A program made the position numbers and the translations under genes. DNA of 64,000 nucleotides from the NCBI RefSeq assembly GCF_003051005.1, contig NZ_QAOW01000003.1:372001-436000 (forward strand). Direction: 5' to 3'. The notes beneath the pieces were generated by a model. The model was given only the letters and a program-made list of their open reading frames with translations, had not been told where the DNA came from and searched no databases. Below are positions 1 through 8,627 of this stretch, piece by piece (within the stretch, counting starts at the first letter, position 1; each line of letters begins with the position of its first letter). Origin of the DNA: Rhodococcus sp. OK519 (GTDB taxonomy: Bacteria > Actinomycetota > Actinomycetes > Mycobacteriales > Mycobacteriaceae).

Positions 1-798
1 TTCGAGGTATCGGGCGACGCCGTCGTCGTCGTTCGACGGCAGCACCCGGTCCGCGAGCGCACGGACCTCGGGTAGCGCGTTCTCCGGGCACAGCGCGGTT
101 CCACCCCAGAGAAGCATCGGGATGTCGTTCACCGCATCCCCGATCACCGCAACTTCCTCGGCCGTGAGGCCTCTCGTCGCGCACAACCGGGCGAGGGCAC
201 TGGCCTTGGACACCCCCGTCGCCGCCATCTCGATGTACGGCGCACCCGAGTGGGTCAGCTCGACGCCGTCCACCCCCGCCGCGACCGCGAGCCGGTACAA
301 CTCGCGGCTGGGCATCTCGGGATGCCGCGCGACGATCTTGACCATCGGCTCGCCCATTCGCGGCAGTCGCTCCTCGAGGATCATCTCGTCGAGCGTGCGA
401 TGGTGGTCGGCGTAGTCGCACAGCGCCGCGTACTCGGGTTCGGCCACGAACGTCGTCGGCCCGACGTTGGCGAACACCGCCCCCGGCACGAGCGTGCGGA
501 CACGTTCCATCGCCGCGAGCGCCTCGGTGACCTCGATCGAGACGGTGCCGGTGATCTCGGGTGTGCCGTCGGCAAGGTCCAGGGTGACGGCGCCGTTGGC
601 GCAGATCGCCTCCCCACGGAAGCCGCACGACCGCGCCAGGGCGTCCACCGAGTGCCGGGCACGCGCGGTCGCCCACACCACCTCGATTCCGGCGTCACGC
701 GCGGCCGCCATCGCCCGCGCCGTCCGCGGCGACACCGTTCGGTCGGACCGCAGCAGGGTCCCGTCGAGGTCGGAGGCCACCAGTCTGATTCGCGTCAC
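1..798 (-). CDS. Cof-type HAD-superfamily phosphatase (3' end beyond window)
   Basis: A GTG start at 798 opens a frame that stays open to the left edge (266 codons seen, no stop, so the gene is partial). The N-terminus has HAD motif I, DLDGTLL, with both catalytic Asp. Near the far end GDAVNDIPML matches the Cof-type motif IV that holds the Mg2+-binding Asp. A large cap region lies between, as in type IIB HAD enzymes that dephosphorylate sugar phosphates or flavin/cofactor phosphates. Family assignment is firm, the substrate is not predictable. It is followed on the same strand by the deaminase at 857-1324 after a short gap, and no shared function is evident. Confidence 0.85.
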   Translation of the reverse strand, partial: MTRIRLVASDLDGTLLRSDRTVSPRTARAMAAARDAGIEVVWATARARHSVDALARSCGFRGEAICANGAVTLDLADGTPEITGTVSIEVTEALAAMERVRTLVPGAVFANVGPTTFVAEPEYAALCDYADHHRTLDEMILEERLPRMGEPMVKIVARHPEMPSRELYRLAVAAGVDGVELTHSGAPYIEMAATGVSKASALARLCATRGLTAEEVAVIGDAVNDIPMLLWGGTALCPENALPEVRALADRVLPSNDDDGVARYLE

Positions 799-856
799 GT
801 GTGAATGATCCCAGCACCGTGCCGTGGCGCCCACTCAGCCGGCGCGGGGCGACAGA

Positions 857-1324
857 TCATGCCGAGTTCACCTCCTGCCAGGACCGGTAGACGTCGACGG
901 CGTCCTCACGCGGCTGGTAGCGCATGGGCAGCCGGCGGTCCTGCCAGGACTTGGCGAACTCGTCGTAGAACGTGGCGAGTTCGAAGTACTTGCGGTCGTC
1001 CACGTAGTAGGGCGCGTAATCCTCGCGAGTGGTGAGGAAGACGACCTCGTCCGGGGAGCAGTAGTACAGCGATCCCAGGCACATCGGACAGGGGTGGGCA
1101 AGAACGTAGATGGTGGTACCGGTCAGGTGCTCGGTGCCCGCCCTGGTGCATGCCTCGCGGATGGCGAGGATCTCCGCATGGGCGGTGGGGTCGCCGGTCT
1201 GGACTACCTTGTTGGGGCTCTCGGCGAGGATCTTGCCGTCCTTGACGATGACGGTTGCGAACGGTCGCCCGCCCTCCGCGACGTTCTGGCGGGCTATGTC
1301 GATGGTGCGCTGGACGAAGTCCAT
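857..1324 (-). CDS. Nucleoside/guanine deaminase family protein
   Basis: A 155-residue cytidine/deoxycytidylate deaminase-fold protein. The zinc site is visible: HAE near residue 50 (His ligand and proton-shuttling Glu) and PCPMC near residue 78 (two Cys ligands). The layout resembles guanine deaminases and broad nucleobase deaminases more than tRNA adenosine deaminase TadA, and it has a long C-terminal tail rich in aromatic and acidic residues. It lies downstream of cynT-cynS on the same strand, but a strong hairpin at 1357-1392 separates them, so cotranscription would need read-through. A role with nitrogenous compounds fits the cyanate genes but is inference. The exact base deaminated is unknown. 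Confidence 0.8.
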   Translation of the reverse strand: MDFVQRTIDIARQNVAEGGRPFATVIVKDGKILAESPNKVVQTGDPTAHAEILAIREACTRAGTEHLTGTTIYVLAHPCPMCLGSLYYCSPDEVVFLTTREDYAPYYVDDRKYFELATFYDEFAKSWQDRRLPMRYQPREDAVDVYRSWQEVNSA

Positions 1325-1356
1325 GGAATTCTCCGGAAGTGGAAGGGGGGCACGGG

Positions 1357-1392
1357 CGGGGTGGGCCGGAAGGCTGGTTCCGGCCCACCCCG
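1357..1392 (-). terminator. Hairpin between cynS and the deaminase gene
   Basis: Perfect 15-bp inverted repeat (arms 1357-1371 and 1378-1392, GC-rich, ending in GGAA/TTCC) with a 6-nt loop. It sits 35 nt downstream of the cynS stop. There is no clear U-tract, as is common for actinobacterial terminators. Confidence 0.65.
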
Positions 1393-1427
1393 TTGCCGCC
1401 TGTCTGTGACGCCGACTCGCCGTCGGA

Positions 1428-1898
1428 TCAGAACGGCTTGGTCGGCAGGTACTTGCCGTCCAATGTGATGACGGCCCGCTCGCCGCCTTCAGGATCGGCG
1501 ACCTTCTGCACGTCGAGTTTGAAGTTGATCGCGGAGATGATGCCGTCGCCGAACTGCTCGTGGACCAGGGCCTTGAGCGTGGTGCCGTAGACCTGCAGCA
1601 TCTCGTAGAAGCGGTAGATCGTCGGGTCGGTGGGGATGCCGCCGGGGATCGAGCCGCGAGTCGGGACGGCCTGGAGCAGCAGTGTCGCTTCGTCGTCCAA
1701 GCCCAGCAGCTGGACGACCGCCTCGGCGGACTTCTCCGGCAACGGGTGCTGGCCGAGGACGGCAGCGGTGGTGAAGGCCACCGACAGTCCGGAAGCGTCG
1801 GCGATCTGCTGCCAGGAGAGGTTCTTTCGGATCTTGGCGTCGACCGCGGCGGTGGCGATGGCCTGACGGGCGGTGGGGTCGAACTGGGCGTGCATCAT
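1428..1898 (-). CDS. cynS: Cyanate hydratase (cyanase)
   Basis: Cyanase converts cyanate and bicarbonate to carbamate, which decays to ammonia and CO2. With the start chosen here the protein is 156 residues, the E. coli length, and the catalytic residues fall at the canonical numbers: Arg96 and Glu99 in YRFYEML and Ser122 in GIISAINF. The C-terminus GKYLPTKPF is the family signature. I chose ATG 1898 because GAAGGAAG lies about 8 nt upstream. A longer frame begins with TTG at 1964, overlapping the cynT stop, but would add 22 atypical residues. The gene follows cynT directly, and the CO2 released is recycled to bicarbonate by the carbonic anhydrase. Confidence 0.96.
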   Translation of the reverse strand: MMHAQFDPTARQAIATAAVDAKIRKNLSWQQIADASGLSVAFTTAAVLGQHPLPEKSAEAVVQLLGLDDEATLLLQAVPTRGSIPGGIPTDPTIYRFYEMLQVYGTTLKALVHEQFGDGIISAINFKLDVQKVADPEGGERAVITLDGKYLPTKPF

Positions 1899-1960
1899 GA
1901 TCGGAACTTCCTTCTCTTCGATGGACCACTTCACGACGTGAGGTGGCAAGTGGGTGGCGG

Positions 1961-2548
1961 TCAAGCCGCCAGCGCGGAGCCGGTGGTCGCCAGTTCCTCG
2001 ACTCGGCCGGTGGCGATGTCGAAGACCCAGCCGTGAAGGGTGAGCTGCTGCTCTGCCAGGGCGCGGGCGACCGAGGGATGGGTGGTCAGATTCGCCAGCT
2101 GCGCGAGCACGTTCTGGCGTACCAAATCGGGAACGTCGCCTGCGGCGGTGGTGCGGGCCCGAGAGGCGTCCGCGTGCCGCAGCCAGGCAGCGACCGCCGG
2201 AGCGCCGCTCAGGTCGTGACTCCGTGCGAGTGCGGTCATCGCGCCGCAGGCGGAGTGACCGCAGAGGACGATGTCCCTCACCCCGAGCGTCGCGACTGCG
2301 TATTCGATGCTCGCCGCCACCCCGTCGGCGTCGGGGGTGTAGGCGGGTACCAGGTTGCCGGCGGTGCGGATGACGAACAGGTCACCAGGCTCGGCGCCGG
2401 TGATCAGCTCGGGAACGACACGGGCATCGGAGCAGCCGATGAACAGCGTGTGCGGCGTGTGATGGGTGGCCAGGTGAGCGAAGAGCTCCGTCTTCGCCGG
2501 GAAAACGTCCTTCTGAAAACGGGCGATGCCCTCGGTGAGATCCTGCAT
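1961..2548 (-). CDS. cynT: Beta-class carbonic anhydrase of the cyanate operon
   Basis: A 195-residue beta-carbonic anhydrase. The zinc ligands are visible: Cys39 in CSDAR (with the Asp/Arg dyad) and His and Cys in HSACG near residue 100. CynT replenishes the bicarbonate consumed by cyanase, so intracellular CO2 is not lost during cyanate breakdown. It is the first gene of a cynT-cynS pair transcribed away from cynR, the arrangement known from E. coli. Expression is probably induced by cyanate through the regulator at 2674. The symbol rests on the family plus the cynS neighbour. Confidence 0.93.
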   Translation of the reverse strand: MQDLTEGIARFQKDVFPAKTELFAHLATHHTPHTLFIGCSDARVVPELITGAEPGDLFVIRTAGNLVPAYTPDADGVAASIEYAVATLGVRDIVLCGHSACGAMTALARSHDLSGAPAVAAWLRHADASRARTTAAGDVPDLVRQNVLAQLANLTTHPSVARALAEQQLTLHGWVFDIATGRVEELATTGSALAA

Positions 2549-2614
2549 GGGTCACTCCCTTCGGTGGTGGTCCGCCCCGACGGGCTGACGAAATCCACTC
2601 TGCATGACCTGCGC

Positions 2615-2665
2615 CTATAGTGTCCAAGACTCAATATTTATTGAGGCAATAGTTTCCATCTATAG
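2615..2665. promoter_or_regulatory. Divergent cynT/cynR control region with palindromes
   Basis: The gap between cynT (start 2548) and cynR (2674) is AT-rich for this genome. It holds a 7-bp inverted repeat CTCAATA-TT-TATTGAG at 2630-2645, flanked by two direct CTATAG copies at 2615-2620 and 2660-2665. This is what a LysR-type operator/activation site between divergent genes usually looks like. Assignment to CynR is by position. Confidence 0.6.
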
Positions 2666-2673
2666 TGAGTTCC

Positions 2674-3627
2674 ATGGCCGCCCTCGAACTGCGTCACCTG
2701 CGCTACCTGCTCGCCGTCGCCGAACACGGCAACTTCACACGCGCCGCCGAAGACCTGCACATCTCCCAGCCCACGCTCTCCCAGCAGATCAAGCAACTGG
2801 AGAAGACGGTGGGTGTGCAGCTACTCGACCGCACCGGCCGCACGGTACGACTCACCGATGCCGGTGTCGTCTACATCGACCACGCCCGTCGCGCACTACG
2901 CGACCTGGACACCGCCGAACGCGCCGTCCACGACGTCCAGAACCTGTCCCGCGGTCACCTACGCCTGGGCGTCACCCCCACGTTCACCGCGTACCTCGTC
3001 GGCCCGCTCACCGCCGAACTCCACACCCACCACCCCGGCATCAGCCTGACGCTCACCGAAACGACGCAGGACCATATCGAAGCCGCCCTACTCGCCGACG
3101 AACTGGACCTCGGAATCGCATTTGCCGGCCGTCACCTACCCGGCATCAGCGCCACCCCGTTGTTCACCGAAACCCTGAGCCTCGTCACCAAAACGTCACC
3201 GACCCCGGCGATCGCGAAACCCTTACCGGCGCAGGCCCTGACGGATACAGAACTGGCGCTGCTCAGCGGCGACTTCGCCACCCGGAGCTACATCGACGCC
3301 TATCTCGCCGACCACAGCATCACCCCCCGCATCACGGTTGAGGCCAACTCCATCCAGGCCCTCACCGAAATCGTCCAACGCACCCCCCTGGCCACCGTCC
3401 TACCCGACGCCGTCACCCACGATCACTCCCACCTCACCCCCGTCCCACTCGACCCGCCGCTGCCCACCCGCACCGTCTCTCTCCTGGACCGGCACGGCGC
3501 CTATCGCAGCGCGGCCGCCCGCGCCTTCACGCAGCTCACCCTCGACCTCGTTCACGCCCGCCGCTACACCCCGCCTCGAGCCGATCCGCCATCCGGAAAC
3601 GGTTCGCCCGAGTCACTTTCGCGGTGA
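2674..3627 (+). CDS. cynR: LysR-family regulator of the cyanate operon
   Basis: About 317 residues with a LysR N-terminal winged helix-turn-helix (ALELRHLRYLLAVAEHGNFT then ISQPTLSQQIKQLE, residues about 3-60) and a C-terminal periplasmic-binding-like effector domain. It is divergent from cynT-cynS, as cynR is in E. coli, where cyanate is the inducer. ATG 2674 is preferred; GTG 2665 is in frame but lies in the second CTATAG element. Codon choice, rich in CAC and ACC, differs from neighbours and may indicate transfer with the cyanate module. The regulated target is inferred from position. Confidence 0.85.
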   Translation: MAALELRHLRYLLAVAEHGNFTRAAEDLHISQPTLSQQIKQLEKTVGVQLLDRTGRTVRLTDAGVVYIDHARRALRDLDTAERAVHDVQNLSRGHLRLGVTPTFTAYLVGPLTAELHTHHPGISLTLTETTQDHIEAALLADELDLGIAFAGRHLPGISATPLFTETLSLVTKTSPTPAIAKPLPAQALTDTELALLSGDFATRSYIDAYLADHSITPRITVEANSIQALTEIVQRTPLATVLPDAVTHDHSHLTPVPLDPPLPTRTVSLLDRHGAYRSAAARAFTQLTLDLVHARRYTPPRADPPSGNGSPESLSR

Positions 3628-3691
3628 TGTCGAACGAACGACGATTCAATACATTCATTTCTGAATACAGAATTGGATGTACTATTAGTTC

Positions 3692-4021
3692 GTGGAGACG
3701 CTGGTTCATCGCGACGCCCTTGCCCGCTTCGGCTATGCGCTGTCCGACCCGACGCGCGCGCAGATCCTGCTGAGCCTGCGTTCGGCCCCGGGCTACCCGT
3801 CCGATCTCGCCGACACCATCGGGGTGTCGCGGCAGACCGTCTCCAATCACCTTGCCTGCCTGCGTGGCTGCGGCCTGGTGGTCGCAGTGCCGGAGGGCCG
3901 CCGCAGCCGCTACGAAATCGCCGACCCACGGATCGGCCACGCGCTGGGCGACCTGCTGGGGCTCGTGCTGGCGGTCGATCCGGCGTGCTGCCCGGATGCC
4001 GCCACCGACGGTTGCTGCTGA
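3692..4021 (+). CDS. cmtR: ArsR/SmtB metal-sensing repressor, CmtR-like
   Basis: A 109-residue winged-helix repressor. The recognition-helix stretch SNHLACLRGCGLVVA matches the Cd(II)/Pb(II) sensor CmtR of M. tuberculosis, whose Cys57 and Cys61 bind metal in the same place. The C-terminus ends with two Cys pairs (CC near residue 97 and CC at the end), where CmtR has a single third ligand, so the site may be richer in thiolates. The stop overlaps the start of the exporter gene at 4021 by one base, so the two are translationally coupled. GTG 3692 is the likely start. It probably derepresses itself and the exporter when soft metal is present. Confidence 0.82.
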   Translation: METLVHRDALARFGYALSDPTRAQILLSLRSAPGYPSDLADTIGVSRQTVSNHLACLRGCGLVVAVPEGRRSRYEIADPRIGHALGDLLGLVLAVDPACCPDAATDGCC

Positions 4022-4671
4022 TGTCATCCGGTGTGGCGGTGTCACCGGATCGCCGGGCGACCCTCGCCCGCCGGATCCGCTGGCTGGTCGCCGCGACCAT
4101 TGCCTACAACGTCGTCGAGGCCGCGGTCGCGTTGACGGAGGGCGCCCGGGTGTCGTCGACGGCGCTCATCGGCTTCGGCCTGGACTCGGTGATCGAGGTG
4201 TCGTCGGCGGCGGCCGTCGCTTGGCAGTTCTCCGGACGCGATCCCGAGTCCCGTGAGCGGGTGGCGCTGCGCATCATCGCCTTCTCGTTCTTCGCTCTCG
4301 CCGCATACGTCGCCGTCGACTCCGTGCGGGCACTGTTCGGCGTCGGCGAGGCGAGCCACTCGACGGTCGGCATCGCGCTGGCCGCGGCCAGCCTCGTCAT
4401 CATGCCGGTGCTGTCGTGGACCCAGCGCCGCACCGGACGGGAGCTGGGATCTCTTTCCGCGGTGGCGGATTCGAAGCAGACCCTGCTGTGCACGTACCTG
4501 TCCGGCGTCCTGTTGGCCGGCTTGCTGCTCAACAGCCTGCTCGGGTGGTCCTGGGCCGACCCGGTCGCGGCGCTCGTCATCGCTGCCGTGGCGGTGCGCG
4601 AGGGCCGCGAGGCGTGGAAAGGCGACGCGTGCTGCGCGCCCGTCAGCGACCGAACACAGTGCCACCGTTGA
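4021..4671 (+). CDS. Small CDF-like cation transporter paired with the CmtR-like sensor
   Basis: A 216-residue membrane protein with about six hydrophobic segments. Acidic motifs in the membrane resemble cation-diffusion-facilitator sites: GLDSVIEV (D-x3-E instead of the usual D-x3-D) in the second segment and VADSKQTLL in the fifth. It lacks the cytoplasmic C-terminal dimerisation domain of full CDF proteins and instead ends with CC-x8-C (GDACCAPVSDRTQCHR), a possible soft-metal site. Coupling to the ArsR/CmtR sensor implies efflux of Cd, Pb, Zn or Co. Its 3' end overlaps the convergent SDR gene by 29 nt. Confidence 0.75.
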   Translation: MSSGVAVSPDRRATLARRIRWLVAATIAYNVVEAAVALTEGARVSSTALIGFGLDSVIEVSSAAAVAWQFSGRDPESRERVALRIIAFSFFALAAYVAVDSVRALFGVGEASHSTVGIALAAASLVIMPVLSWTQRRTGRELGSLSAVADSKQTLLCTYLSGVLLAGLLLNSLLGWSWADPVAALVIAAVAVREGREAWKGDACCAPVSDRTQCHR

Positions 4672-5419
4672 GGTGGATCACCTGAGCATTCACCAGTCCG
4701 CCGGCCTCGCTGCACAGCCACAGGATCGCCGCGCCGACGTCGGCGCCCGTACCGAGCCGACCGATCGGGACCTGTCGAATCATTTTCTGCACCTGGGGAT
4801 CGTCGGCGCGACCCAGTCCCTCCATCAGTCCCAGCGCCAGCGCGTTGGCGGTGACTCCGTTCGGTCCGCACTCGACACCGAGATGCCGGATCAGCGCCTC
4901 CGATCCTGCCTTTGCGGCGCCGTACGCGGCGACCCCGATCGGCAGCCCCCGGGACGACGCCCCCGACGAGATCTGGACGATCCGGCCCCAACCGTTCTCG
5001 AGTTGACGAGGCAGCACGGCCTGGACGATGCGCATCATCGCCGCCAGATTCAGGTCGATTTGCAGTTGCCAGTCCGCGGGCGGCATGTCGACGAACTTGT
5101 TCGGCCGGCCGCCGCCGTCGGGGACGCCGGCGTTGTGGACGAGGATGTCGACATCGCCCACGTCATCCGCAAGACTCGCCAGCGCGGCCGCGGTGGCACC
5201 GGTGTCGGTGACGTCGAACGGGCACGCCACCGCTGCTCCCCCGGCCCCGGTGATCGCGTCGACCACCGACCCGGCACGGTCGGCATGGAGATCGTTGACG
5301 GCCACCGTCGCTCCCGCCGCCGCGAGGACGTGCGCGATGCCCGCGCCCACCCCCCGGCCCGCGCCCGTCACCAGGGCCGTCCGCCCAGACAACCCGAACT
5401 GCTCCACACCGAGGTCCAT
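4643..5419 (-). CDS. Short-chain dehydrogenase/reductase
   Basis: A 258-residue classical SDR: dinucleotide-binding TGAGRGVG near residue 16, NAG near residue 92, catalytic Ser in QISSGAS, and the Tyr-x3-Lys pair in YGAAK. An Asp after beta-2 (VNDLH) suggests NAD(H). ATG 5419 was chosen for the GGAG-type ribosome site just upstream; an ATG at 5446 and a farther start at 5488 are in frame. It is divergent from the SnoaL-like gene at 5566. The substrate is unknown. Confidence 0.82.
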   Translation of the reverse strand: MDLGVEQFGLSGRTALVTGAGRGVGAGIAHVLAAAGATVAVNDLHADRAGSVVDAITGAGGAAVACPFDVTDTGATAAALASLADDVGDVDILVHNAGVPDGGGRPNKFVDMPPADWQLQIDLNLAAMMRIVQAVLPRQLENGWGRIVQISSGASSRGLPIGVAAYGAAKAGSEALIRHLGVECGPNGVTANALALGLMEGLGRADDPQVQKMIRQVPIGRLGTGADVGAAILWLCSEAGGLVNAQVIHLNGGTVFGR

Positions 5420-5565
5420 CGCATCCTCCACTCCGACAGTCCGCATATGGTGACAGTCCGGCAAGATCACTCGAGTTCCGGTTCTCACCGACCGGGATTA
5501 TCGGCGCCCGAACGAATTCCGTGGAATCGCTCCTGGCGTACGACCCCCTGTGTGATGCTCCGCGG

Positions 5566-6072
5566 ATGACCGCCCGCTCACCAGAAGAACTCGACGCCCT
5601 CGAGGACATCCGGCAGCTCAAGTACCGGTACTTCCGCATGCTGGACCTCAAGCGCTGGGACGATTTCGCCGACACGCTCGCGCACGATGTCGTCGCCGAG
5701 TACGGGACGCACGCCCTGAGCAGGCCGCTGGTGTTCGAGAGCCGCGACGCCCTTGTCGGCTTCATGCGGAAGGCGTTGACTCCGGCGATCACCTCGGTGC
5801 ACTTCGCCCACCACCCGGAGATCACGGTTACGGGGTCCGCGGCCGAGGGCACGTGGGCTTTCGAGGACACCGTCATCGTTTCCGCGGCGCGGTGCCTCAT
5901 CCGCGGCGCGGGCTACTACCGGGACAGCTACCGCCGCGACGACGACGGCCGCTGGCGGATCGCTCGCACGTCGTACGAGCGGATCTACGAGTCGATGATC
6001 TCGCTCGACGACGTCCCGAGCTTCGAGTTCCTGTCGCACATGTGGTCGGAACCACCCGCGAAGGGCGCCTGA
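5566..6072 (+). CDS. SnoaL-like / NTF2-fold protein
   Basis: About 168 residues with the cone-shaped NTF2-like fold pattern: an N-terminal helix (EDIRQLKYRYFRMLDLKRWDDFADTLA), then alternating strands, with VHFAHHPEITVTG and GRWRIARTSYER characteristic of SnoaL_4-type proteins. Members act as small cyclases, dehydratases or isomerases, or are non-enzymatic. The ATG at 5566 starts just before the conserved first helix; an upstream GTG at 5521 is in frame. It sits between a divergent SDR and an aldo/keto reductase, so a small catabolic module is plausible but not shown. Confidence 0.72.
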   Translation: MTARSPEELDALEDIRQLKYRYFRMLDLKRWDDFADTLAHDVVAEYGTHALSRPLVFESRDALVGFMRKALTPAITSVHFAHHPEITVTGSAAEGTWAFEDTVIVSAARCLIRGAGYYRDSYRRDDDGRWRIARTSYERIYESMISLDDVPSFEFLSHMWSEPPAKGA

Positions 6073-6113
6073 CTAATCGGCACCCGAACGGAAACGCTCC
6101 TAGCCTGGAACCC

Positions 6114-6989
6114 ATGACCACTCCAGAGATCACCCTGAATTCGGGAACCGTCATCCCCCAGCTCGGCCTGGGCGTCTGGCAGGCCACCAACGACGAGACC
6201 GAGCACGCCGTCCGCTTCGCGCTCGACGACGCCGGCTATCGGCACATCGACACCGCCTCCGCGTACGGGAACGAGGAAGGCGTCGGACGCGGCGTCACCG
6301 GATCCGCGGTGCCGCGCGAGGACATCTTCGTCACCACCAAGCTGTGGAACTCCGATCAGGGCTACGAACCGGCACTGGCGGCGTTCGACGCCAGCCTGTC
6401 CCGCCTCGGCCTCGACTACGTCGACCTGTACCTGATCCACTGGCCGCTGCAGGACCAGGACACCCGACTGCGCACGTGGGACGCGATGGAGAAGATCGCC
6501 GAATCAGGCCGCGCCAAGGCCGTCGGGGTATGCAACTTCGAACCACACCACCTGCAGGAACTCGTCGACCGCGGCGGCCTGCTCCCCGCCGTCGACCAGG
6601 TGGAGTTACACCCGCATCTCCCCCAGCATGCGATCCGCGACTTCGCGGCCCTGCACGGCATCGCCGTCGAGTCGTGGAGTCCGCTCGGCGGCACCAGCAA
6701 CTCCGGATGGGGAGACTCGTCCAAGCCCAACACGCTGCTCGACGACCCCGTCGTCGCCCGTGTCGGCGAGCGGCACAGCAAGTCCCCCGCCCAGGTGCTC
6801 ATCCGCTGGCACCTGCAGAACGGACTCATCGTCATTCCGAAGTCCGTGCACGACAATCGCATCGCACAGAACATCGACGTGTTCGACTTCGAACTCACCG
6901 ATCAGGACATCGCCGATATCGCGACGCTCGACGACGGTGTGCGGGTCGGATTCCATCCGGACGAGATGAATCTCGGGGCGCCGAAGTAG
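6114..6989 (+). CDS. Aldo/keto reductase
   Basis: A 291-residue NADPH-dependent aldo/keto reductase (TIM barrel). The catalytic tetrad is visible: Asp and Tyr in HIDTASAYGNE (about residues 44-49), Lys in TTKLWNSD (about 76) and His in LIHWP (about 108). The C-terminal IPKSVHDNRIAQN is the coenzyme-binding signature. It resembles 2,5-diketo-gluconate reductase-like enzymes that reduce aldehydes and alpha-keto compounds. It starts 41 nt after the SnoaL-like gene on the same strand and may be cotranscribed. Confidence 0.88.
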   Translation: MTTPEITLNSGTVIPQLGLGVWQATNDETEHAVRFALDDAGYRHIDTASAYGNEEGVGRGVTGSAVPREDIFVTTKLWNSDQGYEPALAAFDASLSRLGLDYVDLYLIHWPLQDQDTRLRTWDAMEKIAESGRAKAVGVCNFEPHHLQELVDRGGLLPAVDQVELHPHLPQHAIRDFAALHGIAVESWSPLGGTSNSGWGDSSKPNTLLDDPVVARVGERHSKSPAQVLIRWHLQNGLIVIPKSVHDNRIAQNIDVFDFELTDQDIADIATLDDGVRVGFHPDEMNLGAPK

Positions 6990-7083
6990 GGCAAAAGCCC
7001 ATACCTTCGCGAAAACTCCACCACGGCGGCCGGTGTCCGCGCACTATGTTCTCGCACCTTGTCAGGTTCGGGAAAGGACCACC

Positions 7084-7512
7084 ATGCGCCGCCAGTATCG
7101 GATTGCTCTCGCCGCGACCGCCGCCGCCCTCACCTTGGGCCTGATGCCGGCGACCGCCGCGGCGACCCCGAGCGAGGGCGTCACGGGCGAGATCATCGCC
7201 CAGGCGACGGTCGGCGACAAGGACTACATCCTGCGCAAGATCACGATCGCACCGAACGGCACGACGGGCTGGCACTTTCACGACGGCATGCTGTACGGCA
7301 TCGTCACGGAAGGCACACTGACGCACTACAAGTCGGATTGCACCACCGACGGCATCTACAACGCCGGCGGCACCATCGTCGAGCCCAGCGGCAACGACTA
7401 CGTCCACATGGGCCGCAATATCGGGCCGACGCCGATGGTCCTGCACGTGCTCTACGTGCTCCCGTCCGGCAAGCCGATGTCGGAGGACGCCACGGCGCCG
7501 GCCTGCGCGTAG
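7084..7512 (+). CDS. Secreted cupin-domain protein
   Basis: 142 residues. An N-terminal signal peptide (RRQYRIALAATAAALTLGLMPATAAA) is followed by one small cupin barrel with the metal-binding pattern WHFHDG...G near residue 60 and a second-motif His (YVHMG) near residue 103. Such exported single-domain cupins are common in actinobacteria and generally uncharacterised. ATG 7084 follows GGAAAGGA. The 3' end overlaps the convergent epoxide hydrolase gene by about 60 nt. Confidence 0.75.
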   Translation: MRRQYRIALAATAAALTLGLMPATAAATPSEGVTGEIIAQATVGDKDYILRKITIAPNGTTGWHFHDGMLYGIVTEGTLTHYKSDCTTDGIYNAGGTIVEPSGNDYVHMGRNIGPTPMVLHVLYVLPSGKPMSEDATAPACA

Positions 7513-8597
7513 TCGCCGGCAATGCTGGTGAGGAAGAACTCTCGGATGTCGTCGGCGAGCAGGCCTGGCACCTCCATCGCGGCAAAGTGACCACCGCGTT
7601 CGAACTCCGACCAGTGCCTGATGTCGTACAGACGCTCAGCCAGTGGTCGGACCGATTGCGTGATGTCGTGTGCGAACACCGCGACGCCGAGCGGAACCGG
7701 GCACGGCTCGATCCGCCGGGGAGCGTCTCGGTGCAGGCGCGCCGAGGACGCCGCGGTGGCGGTCAGCCAGTACAGCGAGACGTCGGTGAGGATCCGGTCG
7801 TCGCTGACGGGTGAACGCGGGTCCGTCCATTGCGCGAACCGCTCGGCTATCCACGCCAACTGACCGACCGGCGAATCGGTGAGTGCATAACCGATCGTCT
7901 GCGGGGCGCTGGCCTGGAGCGCCTGGTAGGGAGGGCGATTCGTCATCAGGTGCCTGATCTTGTCCAGTCGAGCTTCGTCGGTTGCGGACAATTCGACGCC
8001 AGCGCCCGGGTCCGGCCGGGTCGGCAAGTAGTTGACGTGTACTCCGACGACCTGCTCGGTCGCCACCGCACCGAGCGCCGTCGAGATGCCCGCGCCGAAG
8101 TCGCCACCCTGCGCGCCGTAGCGCTCGTATCCGAGACGACGCATCAGCTCGGCCCACGCCCGCGCGACCCGGACGATGTCCCAACCACGCTCGTGGGTCG
8201 GCCCGGAGAATCCGTATCCGGGGATGGACGGAATCACCAGATGGAAGTCCCGCGACAACGGCTCGATCACCTCGAGGAACTCCAGGAACGAGCCGGGCCA
8301 GCCGTGGGTGAGGATCAGTGCAAGCGCGTCGGGCTTCGAGGACCGGACATGCACGAAATGGATGTTCTGGCCGTCGATCTCGGTGGTGAAATGCGGAAGC
8401 TCGTTCAGTTCGGCCTCGCGTGCGCGCCAGTCGTAGCGGCTGCGCCAGTGCTCGGCCAGTTCCCGGAGCCGCGCCAGCGGGAAGCCGTAGTCCGATCCGG
8501 CGTCGGCGACCTCGTTGGGCCATCGGGTGCGGGCGAGCCGGTCTGCCAGGTCGTCGAGATCGGCCTGAGGGATCTCGATGCGGAACGGTTCGATCAT
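7452..8597 (-). CDS. Epoxide hydrolase (microsomal-EH-like alpha/beta hydrolase)
   Basis: 381 residues with the N-terminal EHN region (IEIPQADLDDLADRLARTRWP) typical of the microsomal epoxide hydrolase branch, then an alpha/beta hydrolase core: oxyanion motif HGWPGS, nucleophile Asp in GGDFGA, and catalytic His in RGGHFAAMEVP near the C-terminus. These enzymes open epoxides to diols. ATG 8597 follows GGAGGAG. The divergent MarR gene and the repeats between them imply effector-controlled expression. Confidence 0.9.
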   Translation of the reverse strand: MIEPFRIEIPQADLDDLADRLARTRWPNEVADAGSDYGFPLARLRELAEHWRSRYDWRAREAELNELPHFTTEIDGQNIHFVHVRSSKPDALALILTHGWPGSFLEFLEVIEPLSRDFHLVIPSIPGYGFSGPTHERGWDIVRVARAWAELMRRLGYERYGAQGGDFGAGISTALGAVATEQVVGVHVNYLPTRPDPGAGVELSATDEARLDKIRHLMTNRPPYQALQASAPQTIGYALTDSPVGQLAWIAERFAQWTDPRSPVSDDRILTDVSLYWLTATAASSARLHRDAPRRIEPCPVPLGVAVFAHDITQSVRPLAERLYDIRHWSEFERGGHFAAMEVPGLLADDIREFFLTSIAGDYAQAGAVASSDIGLPDGST

Positions 8598-8627
8598 GGT
8601 GCCTCCTCCGGAGAACCTCGTTCGCGT

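Noticed and set aside
1899-1964. Longer cynS starting at TTG 1964, overlapping the cynT stop
   Set aside because: The extra 22 residues are not part of cyanases, and the ATG at 1898 has a ribosome site and gives exact E. coli numbering of the catalytic residues.
7452-7512. Overlap of cupin and epoxide hydrolase genes as evidence of an error
   Set aside because: Both frames end with plausible C-termini; convergent 3' overlaps occur elsewhere in this window (4643-4671, 9793-9830).
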